DNA of 42,799 nucleotides from Poronia punctata (Eukaryota; Ascomycota; Sordariomycetes; Xylariales; Xylariaceae): positions 1 through 42,799 of the forward strand of contig MU401730.1 of NCBI GenBank assembly GCA_022579005.1, written 5' to 3'. A program made the position numbers and the translations under genes. The notes under the pieces are model-generated. The model did not search any database. It saw only the letters and a list, made by a program, of their open reading frames with translations, and had not been told where the DNA came from. Below are positions 14,474-24,829 of the stretch, piece after piece. The number at the start of each line of letters is the position of its first letter. Positions within the stretch are counted from its first letter, which is position 1.

Positions 14474-14666
14474 TAATAGCATTAGGTTAGTTGATTAAAA
14501 TAAAATAAATTAATTTTAAGATCTAAAATAGCTGTTAGTAGCTAGAGCTACTTTATAAAGATGCTTAGAGCACTAGTTAGCAGTTATATAACTATAGGTT
14601 ATATAACTAGCTTATATAACTATGCACTAAAAATCTTTTAAATTGTTTAAATGTACTATATTAATT
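14474..14666 (-). mobile_element. 193-bp LTR, copy 1, with adjoining polypurine-like tract
   Basis: This is collinear without gaps with 24631-24823. In the 185 bases I aligned (14481-14665 against 24638-24822) I count about 19 differences, mostly transitions. Both copies contain three closely spaced GTTATATAACTA motifs. Just right of copy 1, the minus strand of 14669-14679 reads AAAGGGGAGGG, a polypurine tract 2-3 bp from the LTR edge. That is where a minus-strand element would have the start of its 3' LTR, with the internal region lying to the right. I find no matching target duplication. A fragment of another repeat type remains possible. Confidence 0.6.
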
Positions 14667-17600
14667 TGCCCTCCCCTTTAAAACAAAATAGAAAACGTCC
14701 CTGTTTTTTTATTAATAAATAATGCAAAGCTGTTTTACATTCTTTATTTAATGTCCTTTATAAATAATGCTAAGCTATGTTTTATAAATATTACTTATAA
14801 ATATTATTACTTATAAATATTGTTCTTGTGCTTATATAATTTATCTTGCAAATGTTGTTTTTATATTTATATAATTTATTGCATATATAAATATCTTATG
14901 TCCTTTAGCTTTATATTATATATTATTTGCTAAAAAATAATAACAAGCTTATATTATTAGCGTTGTTATTTTAATTTGTTAGCTAGACTATTGTTTGTTG
15001 CTTTACTTTTTTGCTTTTCTTTAGGTTTGCATCTTATTTAGCGTTATTTCTTTATTAGCTTATAGTATTTTTATAGTTTTTATTTTAAAACTTAAAGCTG
15101 TTAATGTTTTAGCGCATTTTTAAATATTTACTTATAGTTATATTATAACAGTTTATATACTATTAATTTTTTATTATAACTTTTTAGTTTAATGCTTAGT
15201 CTTTTATTTAAATAATTTAAGAACTATAAATGCTTAGTTAATAATTACTGTTTTTGCTATTTATATTGCTGCATTTTTAATATATATAGTAAAGATTATA
15301 TTTTATATTATATTTATTACTTAGGTTTATATTAGCTTGCTATAAATAGCTTTTTAAGTTTATATTTAAATTTTTTGTTTACTAGCTTATAAATATAGTT
15401 ATAATATTTTTTCAAGCTAGGTTTAATGTTTTTTAATATTTTGTTAAGTATTTTTTATTTTTTTAAAGTTATTAAGTTTTTTTAAAAAAATGCTAGTAAG
15501 CTTGTTTAATTTACATAATAGTAATAAGATTTTAAATTTATTTATTAATTTAGTAAATAGATTATTATAGTTTTTAAGTTTATTTGGTTTTTTAAGTTGT
15601 TATCTTTGCATATTTAGCTTGTTTTGCAATTTTTTATATATATATTTTTTTTAAATGCTTTAAAAAATATTGTTTTATAGTATTTGTTAGCATTGTTATA
15701 TTAGCGATTATTTATATAACTTTAAGTGCTAGCTTTAATAACGATAGCATTGTTATATTAGGTGTTGTTTATATAACCTTAAGTGCTAGCTTTAATAATA
15801 ATAATATTGTTATATTAGCTATTATCTATATAACTTTAAATAATAATAGTAATTTATCTTTTTTTGTTTTATTATTTATTGTTTATAATTTTGTTGTTAA
15901 TAATAAGCTTAAATTTATAAGTAGTAGAGGTTTTAAAGTGTTAAACTATAGTTTGTTTTATGTAAATATATTTACTATTTATAGGTTTAACGGCTTTAAT
16001 TATAATTAAAATGTTAATAAATCTAACTATAAAATTTTTATTAACTTAAAGATTAATATTAATGTACTAATTAGTATTATTATTTTTAGTAATGCTTTTT
16101 TATATTTAAGTTTTTATTTATTAGCTTACTATTTTTAGTATTATAGTACTTATTTTTATATAAGATTATAAAATAACTAAATAAGTGCTATGTTTTATAG
16201 TGTTTATAAAATTATTATTAGCATAGTACCTATACTAAGTCAAGTATTTTTTATAATTTTAAAAGCTTTAAGTCTTTTTAGTTTTATTTTATTAATAATA
16301 ATTTATGCATTATTTGCTTAATTTTTAGCGTTAATAGCACGTTTAGCTATATAAAGCAGTTTTTAGTTATTGTTTATAGCTAGTTATTAAATGGTTTGCC
16401 TTTTAGTTTACATTATATTAAATATAATATAATAATTTTTAGTTATATTTATAGTTTTAATGCTATGTTTTTAAAACTATTTTGCTAGTATAAAAAAGTA
16501 GCTTAGTAAATGTTATATTTAATTTTATTAATGTTATATTAGTTAAGTAAACATAATTAATGCTAAGTTTTTTTATTATTTACTATTTTTAATATATTAA
16601 AAATAGCTTATATAAATGTTTAGTATTATTATATATTATATTATACCGTTTTTGTTTTTAAAGCATAACTTATAAAGGCTTTGTTTATAAGAAGTTATTA
16701 TTAGAAAATATAATTATATTTGCTTAAATAGGTAATAGTAAAATATATAATTAAAATAATAGTAAATAATTAAAAAAGAAATGGTTAAATAGCAATTTAG
16801 TGTATTAAACGCTTAGTGCTGTTATTTAGGGTTATAAAGTTAAAAACAAAAAGAAATTAGTTAAAAGTAAAAAAAAAAATTGTTAGTATTTATAAGAAGT
16901 AGTATATTTAATATAAAAAAAAGCACGTTTAATAATAGTTAGTAGTAAGTAACTATACTTATATATTTATTTTAAATATAATTTATATTAGCTTTTATTT
17001 ATTTAATTATAAGTATAGTAGTAATTTAAATATATTTTTAGTAAGTTTATTTATTACTTTGCCTTTTAGCTTATTAAGTAATAATAAGTATATTATATTA
17101 TATTAATAAACTAGCTTAAAAACATTTTATATAAAAAAAAATTTTAAGTACTATATATTATATACTAGCAAGTATTTTTCTTACTTAACTAAATTTTTAA
17201 TATTATTTTTTAGCTTGCTTTTAATATTTGTTTTTAAAAAAAGTTTAGCTATTTTAAAAAAACTTTTATTATTTATTATTACTATTAGCATATATTTATT
17301 TTAGCTTTAGTTTATAACATAAATATAAATTAGATTTTATAAGTACTAAATAAAAGTATATTACTAATATTATATAGTAAACTTTTTAATATTTTAAAAA
17401 ATTTAACTTATAAGCTAAGTTGCTAATCTTTTTTAATATTATAAAAAGTTTAACTTTTTATTATAACTATTTTTAGTATAGTTTTTTTAGTAAATTATAT
17501 TTTTTATATAGTTTTAAGTATACTTTGTCTTTTATATTATATTTTTTATTTTTTTTATTTTTATTATATTATATCTTTATATTAGCAGCTATAAGATTTA

Positions 17601-17714
17601 TTACAATTTAAGCTTTTTTTAATATAGTTATTTAGTAAGTTTATAATTAATTATATTTTATAAAACGTTAATAATACAAATTAGATTTTATAGTTTAAAT
17701 CTTAAAATAACTTT
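14667..17714. repeat. T-rich mutated block, probably a retroelement interior
   Basis: There is no gene. About 14667-14900 is less mutated than its surroundings: CCC, TCC and GTCC survive, and TTATAAATATT recurs three times between about 14781 and 14821. Beyond it the plus strand is T-rich, as expected if the dead element coded on the minus strand, because coding strands tend to be purine-rich. No protein motif can be read. Confidence 0.5.
15689..15859 (+). repeat. 57-bp tandem repeat, three copies
   Basis: Units begin at 15689, 15746 and 15803, a constant 57-bp period. Each carries ATTGTTATATTAG and TATATAAC.TTAA. The first two also share GTGCTAGCTTTAATAA; the third diverges in its last part. 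The period equals 19 codons, so this may be a fossil of a protein repeat, but stop codons now interrupt the frames. Confidence 0.7.
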
Positions 17715-17792
17715 TGCTAAGTAGTTTAATTAACTTAGTTTGTCTTAAACAACATTTGATCTAGTATATAATTCCTACTATATACCTTAACA
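17715..17792. repeat. left 78-bp terminal repeat
   Basis: Starts TG and ends CA. It is the same length as the right repeat and aligns to it without gaps. It is the more AT-rich member at several positions, for example TATATAA where the right copy has TACGTAA. Confidence 0.75.
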
Positions 17793-18229
17793 CACGGCTA
17801 AACTTTCACGCTAAAAGACCTTGCAAGCGTAACCTATTAAGCTTTATTTTTAAGTTTTATTAACAACCTCTTTTAAATGTAACTACTTTGCTAAGTACTC
17901 CTTTTATCTACAGTACTCCTGCCTTTATTGTTGCTATGTTGCAAATACTTTAATTTACTACAACTTTAACTAAATAGTCAAGATAAAGGTTTAGCGCTAG
18001 AATTTTTTAGGCTATATTATCAGTATCTTAAATTTCAACTTTTAGTAATGCAAACGTAGGTACTATATAGCGTAGAGAATGTAGCTTTGTATATGTGTAT
18101 ATAGCTAGAAATTCTTGTTTCTTTTTGCTTGCTGCTAAATTAAACACATAGTTTTCGGCAATGTAGTTTTTGCGCCGCAATAGGAAAAAGTAAATAGGTT
18201 TTATATAAAGGCTGCAGCTTATACTATTG

Positions 18230-18307
18230 TGCTAAGTAGTTTGATTAACTTGGTTTGTTTTAGAGAACATTTGATCTAGTACGTAATTCCTATTATATAC
18301 CCTAACA
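18230..18307. repeat. right 78-bp terminal repeat
   Basis: Gapless partner of the left repeat with TG...CA ends, followed directly by the CTTT duplicate. Confidence 0.75.
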
Positions 18308-18311
18308 CTTT

Positions 18312-21300
18312 GTTAAAAAAGCGTTTAATTGTTTTTTAATAGGCATTATTTAACGCGTATTAAAAAAGTATAATAATAAACGTTTATAAAATATTTAATA
18401 CTAAGTAATAATAGTAAATAGTAATCTTTATATTTTAGGTTTTTTTTTAAACTGTTTATTTATTTAAAAATAATATACTATTAATTTAGCTAGTTTAGTA
18501 GTTATTTTTGCAAATAATGTCTTTTATAGCTATAAAATAAATTTTAAGTTTTTATTAAAAATTATATATAATAGTATACTTTATTTATATATTATTAATA
18601 TTTTAATAATAATAAGTTTTTATTTTATAGCTATATATTTAATGTTTTTAAGTATAAAGATAGTTTTTTTATTAAATTTGCAAGTAATAGTAAATAAATA
18701 ATTATATATACTATATTTTAATATTTGCTAAAAAGTTTTTTTATAATAATACTATTAGCATTTTTATAATAAAATTTATAATAATTATATAGTATAGTAT
18801 ATTTAGTATTAATATTAATTTTATATATTTTAAAAGCTTGCTTTTATTTATTTTATTAATAAGATATTATAAACAATATATAAAGTATTGTTTAATATAT
18901 TTTCTAAGGTTATATATATAATATTTTTATAGTATATTTGCTATTTAGCAAAAGCTAAAATAGTAGGTATTATTATAAGCTTTTTATAATAAGTTTTAAA
19001 CGCAATTTTTAAAAATAATAAGTTGTTTTAATATTTTATATAAAGTATAGTATAAAAGGCTGTCTTTTATATATTAAAACCTAAAGCTTAGTTTAGTATT
19101 TAAGCTAATAGCTTAAAGTATTTTAGTAGTTTGTTTATTTTTTTAATATTTATTAATAAGCTTTGCTTAAAAAAACTTTAGTAGCTAAATATTATAAACT
19201 AGAAATGCATATTTAAATATAATATTATTTAGTATATTAGTATTTTTATTTGCTTTTGTTTTATTTTTTTTATTTAATATTATAAAAAGATAAAATAAAG
19301 TATTTAGTACTAAGTTTACTTTTTTTAGTATATAGTAAATGTTTAGTTTATATTGCTTTATATAAATAAAAGCTTGTACTAAATAAAGGTTTATTTTAAC
19401 AATATTTATTATTATTAGATTTTTTTAATTAATAATGCCTTTAGTAGCCTTATAGTTTATTAAAATAGTAATAAAATATTTATAAGATTATAATTAAAGT
19501 TTAAATTATTTGCAAATTTAAATAAACATAATACTTTAAGTTTTATAGCATAGTATTGTTTTTTAGCCTTTATAAGTGCTTTACTAAAGTATATAATAGG
19601 TTATATATTGTTTATTAATATAAGGCTTTTTTTTATAGTTTTTTTAAGTAGAAAACTATAACTTTATAGCTTTTTTAGCTAAGGCATTAATTTTTAAAAA
19701 GACTTATTTATTATAGTTTTAGTAGATTAAATAATTTAATTTATATAGGTTATTTTATATAATTTAAAAGCTTTTGATTTTCTAGCTTATTAGTTTAAAA
19801 GATTGTTTAAAAGTTTTTTTTTTGTTTATTATATTTTTTTAAAAAGAAATTTATTTATTTGTTTTTTTGCTATTATTTTTATCTTTTGTTTTTATAAAAG
19901 GTTAATTTTTTGTTAAAACTAAGAAATATATTTTTTAAGCTATATTGTTATTTTAATATATATTTTTAAATTATTTAAAGTTTATAGCATTTTAATTTTT
20001 TATATTGCTTTTATATAATATTTAGTTATTGCTATACTTAAGCTATTAATTTATAAACTTAGTTATTTAATAGTTAAATATTTGCAAAATAATTTAGTTA
20101 GCAATAGTACAAGTTTAATATTTTAAAATAGTTAAAGTATAGTTTTAAAGTATAAGTAGTGTTTTTTTGCTATATTGCTAAAAATAATAATATTGTTTAT
20201 ATATGCTTAGCAGTATTTATAGTAATTTTGCAATTTTTAGTTTATAAATTTTTATTTATATGCTAAACTGTTTTTAAATTTTATAAGCGCAATGCTAAAT
20301 ACTTTTAGATCTTTTAGTAATATAATTACTATTTTGTTTTTATAATAAAAGTATACTAGTAATTAATAAAAAAAAAGTAGCGTTTAGTATAGTTATAAAT
20401 TTTTTACTTTTAAAACTTAATATAATATTTTTTGTGCTAATATTAAGTAAATATTTAAAATTATAATATTATTTAAAAAATAAAAGTTTATTATTACTTA
20501 TTTCTTATACTTTTTTTAACAGTTTTTTATATAATAAATATAAAATAACTAAATAAGCTTAGCTTGCATATTTAATAAAGCTTTTTTTATTTATATAAAT
20601 TATTAAAAGTGTTGTTTAGTTATTTTTAATTTTTAATGCTAAGTTTATATAGTTTAGTATATTTTTGCTACTGTTGCTATTTTTAAACAAAATTAATATA
20701 AAGTTTTTTATTTTTTAGCATAAAAATAATGCTTTTATTGTGCTATACGTTATACGTTTTTAAGATTTTTTTAAGTTTTATAGCCACTTTTAGGTTTTTT
20801 TAAAAAATAATTACGCTATTTTTTAATAAAATATATAGTATATATTTAACTTTAATAAGTCTTGTTTTTATATTTAATGTTTTTTATAGTTATAAAAGCA
20901 ATTTGCATTTATTAAATAATAAAGTAGCTTATGCTTATTTAATATTTTTTATTTTTATTTAAAAAAAGTAAAGTAAATTATTTAATAAGTTAAACTTTTT
21001 TTTTATTGCTTTATATTTTATTATAGTAATATATGCTTAAAAACTAATTTAATAAATTATTTTTATTTTATTAATATTAAGATTTTTAATAAATTTAACA
21101 GGTAGTTTTTTTTATAAACAAATTAGCTTATTAATATTGTTTATATATATATATTGTATTTTAGTAATTTATAATTAAATATTGCGTTTATTAATTGATT
21201 TTTTAAACCTATAAAATATATTATCTTTTTTAGCTAAAATAATAGTTTATAAAAAGCTTTATATATATAACTAGTATAAATAATATAGTAAAAGGCAATA

Positions 21301-22518
21301 TTATAATATTTGTTTATATAATAGCTATTTTTTAAATAAAGTTATACTTATAATAAATATTAATAAGTACTGCTATATTAGCTGCAAATTTAAAACATAA
21401 CTAACGTTGTAGTATGTTTAGTATAATAGTATGTTTATTAAACTATAGTGTTTTAAGCAAAAGACGTAGTTTAAAGTTATAATAAAGCTATGCTATTATC
21501 TTTATATATATTTTTATTTTAAACTTAATTTATAATAAAATTAAAAAAGTTGCTTGTTTTTTAGTTAAATTAACCTTTTTATACTTTTATAGTAAAAAAG
21601 TATAAAGACTTTATATGTTTAATACTATATTTTTATTGTGTTTAAAAAACGTTAACTAGTTATAGTATTAAATACTTTTAAGTTAATATATATAATAAAT
21701 ATATTTGTTTAGTTAAAAAGTCTTATTATAATTTTATATATATATACTTTAAAAACGCTTTTTGTTTATAAACTTATATTAGTTTTATATTTATATATAT
21801 TATATTTTTAAGCTATATTTTAGTATTTATTCTATAAAAAACCTTTTTATTTTCTAATTATTTTAAGAAAATTTTAAATTTAGCACGTTTTATACTATTA
21901 GCTATTAGTTGTTAAATAATAAGGTTTTTAATAATGTTTTTAATGTTTTATTAAAAAAATTATAACGTTTTTTATATATTAGTTATAAAATAAAAATAGT
22001 TTATAGCATTTTTTATATGTTTTTTTAAACTTAAAAGCTAAAAATAGCAGTTTAATAATCACTAGGTTAAATAAAAAGTAAGTAGTATTGTTTTAATTAT
22101 TGTTTACTTTTATAGCATTATAACTACTTTTGTTTTTATTATTTAATACTTTTTTTAAAAAAAAAATAGCTTTTTTATATAAGCTCTATTTTTTATAATT
22201 TTTTATTATTTTAATCTTATATAATATATGCTTTATTAATTTTGTTATTAAAATAACTGTGCTTATTTATAAGTTATTTAACTTATTTGTTTTAATAATA
22301 GCGCTAGTATTTATAAGTATTGCAAGTATTATTATAACTATAACTATAAAAGCGTTAACTTAATAGTTATTGTTTTATTTTTATTAGTATTTATTATTTT
22401 GTTTTCTAGGTTTAAAGCGTTCTTTTTTGTTTATTTAGCTATTTAGCTAATTATTGCTATAATATATGCCTTGTTTTTTATTATAACTTTAATTATAGCT
22501 TTTTATTTAGTAATTATT
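18312..22518. repeat. AT-rich mutated block, T-rich on the plus strand
   Basis: There is no gene. A count of line 20161-20220 gives 30 T against 19 A. GA and TC are close to absent. I see no delimitable repeat edge or RNA gene. Confidence 0.7.
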
Positions 22519-22523
22519 GTTAT

Positions 22524-22912
22524 TGTTAGAATCCCTTCCAATACCCTTGACCTCATTGACCACATTAGGACCATTAGAACGCAAATATCTTATAGACATA
22601 GATATTTGGTTTCTTACACATTTGTTATGGATTGCGTTAGACTTACCCTATTAGGGAAGTATACGCGCAGTGTACGTACATGGTACGTAACCGGTATGTA
22701 TAGAGTACGCGTCCCTTACGTATTAAATACGTAAGGTGTACGTGTCCCTCTTGTATTGCCAATAGGTCTTAATTAACTGCAGACCTTTATAGCTATATAA
22801 GACTTGCTAAAAGAAGTCCTTATAACTTCCTTTTCCCTTTAATTAATCAAGTTAACATAGTACTACAAATAGTAACGTGTTGTGATCACATCAACCCCTA
22901 GCCGGACTAACA
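22524..22912 (+). mobile_element. solo LTR, 389 bp, with perfect 5-bp target duplication
   Basis: The segment begins TGTTAG and ends CTAACA, a perfect 6-bp terminal inversion with TG/CA ends. GTTAT directly precedes it (22519-22523) and directly follows it (22913-22917). This is the signature of an LTR retrotransposon insertion, and the size and lack of an interior indicate a solo LTR left by recombination. On the plus strand a CCAAT box (22759-22763) and TATATAAG (22794-22801) could be a U3 promoter, suggesting plus orientation. It is far less mutated than its flanks: TC, CC and GA are common. An open frame over 22471-22734 runs across the left edge and is accidental. Confidence 0.85.
22714..22736. 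repeat. 23-bp perfect palindrome inside the solo LTR
   Basis: Two 11-base arms, CCTTACGTATT (with its complement) around a central base, form a complete inverted repeat. The surrounding bases are rich in TACGTA steps. It could be a protein-binding site or a cruciform; nothing in the sequence decides. Confidence 0.7.
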
Positions 22913-22917
22913 GTTAT

Positions 22918-24624
22918 GCTATTTTTTAGCATTATAAACATAAGTAAAAGTAAGTATATATATAGCACTAAAAGGTTTTTAGTTAATAAACATTTTAAGC
23001 TAAACAATTATATATTTATATATTATTACTTTTTTTTAAATATATAAAATAAGTATTAAGTATAGTATTTATATTTAATTTAATAATTAGCTATTAAAGT
23101 AGTAAGTATACTATATTATAAATTTACGTTAGCTATTAAATAAAAGTAGTTAGTTTAGCTACTTTAACATATTATATTATTTTTAAGTTTTTTAGCGTTA
23201 TAGTAATTTTCTTAACTATAAAAGGCTGTTAAAGCATTTACTATAAGCATTTAAAATTGTTAACGTAGTGTTATTAGTGCTAGGTTATTGTTTGCTAATA
23301 TTAAAGTACGCAGGTTAAAAAAATATTTTCTTAACTACTAAGCTTATATGTTGCTATAAAGCAATTATAAAAAATCTTATTAAATTACTTTAGCTTTTAC
23401 TAGGATTTAAAAATGTTTTTTAACCTTGTTTTTAAATAATAAGACGTTTATTTAATATATATTTATTTTAATAATAACGTAGTTACTTTATTTAAAAAAC
23501 GTTTTTACGTTTAAATAAAAGTAGCTTATTTAGTAAATTTTTTAACTATAAAAAAAGTTATTATATTTTTTTTTTAGTTAAGTTAGGTCTATTAGTTAGC
23601 TTGATTTTATTAAAGTAAACATAGTGTTTAAGCTATTATTTTTATTATTTTAGTAACATTGTTAGTTTTTAGTGTTGCTATTTTATTTTTGTTTAGTATT
23701 CCTAGTACTAGATCTTGTGTTTTAGGCAGTTTAATAAAAGGTAGGCATAGTTTAGCTAATTTTCTTCCTAGTAAAAACGTTGCTATTATGTTTATTAAAT
23801 AAGAGGCTAACGTTTATTAAGCTAGGTTTAGTGCTAATAGTATAAACAAACTGCTATTTAATAAAGTTTAGTTAAGGTTAAATATAAAAGGCCTTTATTT
23901 AATAAGTATGTATTATTTATCTAATAAAGTATTTTTATAGTTTTTAGTATATAATTATAATGCTTAGTTATATAGCTTATTTACTTTTAACTTAAAAGTT
24001 TATTTATTTATTTGCTAGCTTACAAAGTATAGTAAAAAAGCTAGTCTTTAGCTTATTTATTATATAGATAAAGTAGGCTATTATTATTAAAAATTAAAGT
24101 ATTTATTTATAATACTTTTAAAGTATTTTATTTTTAAATTAATTTTAGCTTAGTTAATATTTTAGTTATTTTTATCTTTTAAAAATTTAACTACTATAAT
24201 ATATTATTAAATTGTTTAGATTATTTATATATTATTTATAAAAAGTTATAAAAGGTATAAAATTAAATACGTTTTAATAAGTTAATTTTAAAAGTATTTT
24301 TTTTTAATAATACTAAACGCTTTCCTATTTTTAAAGTACTACCTCTTTTAATTTGTTCTTTTTGTCTATTTATATAATATATAGTTTATATTATAAATAG
24401 TAAAGTAAAAAGTAATAAAAAAAGACAAGAAAAAAGGTAAGGCTTTAAAGTATAGCCTTTTATTGTTTATAATTCTTAGTTAACAAGTTTTTTAATAGTT
24501 TAACAATTTTTATACTATATTATTTAAGTTATTTTAATTTTAGGTTTTATATATTATAAAGATCCTATTTTTTATTTAATAGTATATAGTTATAGTGTAG
24601 CTAATTAAATAGTGTTGCTAGCTA
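22918..24624. repeat. AT-rich mutated block with partly preserved patches
   Basis: There is no gene. About 23660-23880 and 24310-24450 keep more TC, CC and GA than typical for this window, so they may be younger fragments or lower-copy sequence. I could not delimit element ends in either. Confidence 0.6.
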
Positions 24625-24630
24625 TTAAAG

Positions 24631-24823
24631 TAATTATATTAAGTTAGTTAGTTAAAATAAAACAAATTAATTTTAAAATCTAAAATAGCTATTAGTAGCT
24701 AGAGCTACTTTATAAAAATGCTTAAGGCACTAGTTAGCAGTTATATAACTATAGGTTATATAACTAGGTTATATAACTATATACTAAAGATCTTCTAGAT
24801 CGTTTAAATATACTGTATTAATA
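24631..24823 (-). mobile_element. 193-bp LTR, copy 2, probably a solo LTR
   Basis: This is the second copy of the LTR at 14474-14666, in the same direction. TTAAAG directly precedes it (24625-24630) and directly follows it (24824-24829), which fits a 5-6 bp target duplication and a solo LTR. The terminal dinucleotides are now TA...TA, as expected if TG...CA ends were mutated on both strands. A six-base match in AT-rich DNA could be chance. If so, the two copies could instead be the two LTRs of one element of about 10.35 kb with later insertions inside it. Confidence 0.6.
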
Positions 24824-24829
24824 TTAAAG

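Larger units (their letters stand above)
17715..18307. mobile_element. TRIM-like 593-bp element with 78-bp direct terminal repeats
   Basis: Two 78-bp direct repeats (17715-17792 and 18230-18307) bound the element. Each begins TGCTAAGTAG and ends TAACA, so each has the TG...CA ends of an LTR. I count nine differences between them, eight transitions and one transversion. CTTT lies directly outside both ends (17711-17714 and 18308-18311), a 4-bp target duplication. The interior of about 437 bp is less mutated than the surroundings and has no long open frame. I found no convincing primer-binding site or polypurine tract. The layout fits a terminal-repeat retrotransposon in miniature; an internally deleted LTR element is the alternative. 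Confidence 0.7.

Noticed and set aside
22471..22734. Open frame of 87 codons
   Set aside because: It runs from mutated DNA across the left end of the solo LTR, so the two halves have different origins.
24310..24450. Large imperfect inverted repeat around 24380
   Set aside because: Only a stem of about 9 bp (CTATTTATA/TATAAATAG) pairs well; the rest is purine and pyrimidine tracts facing each other.
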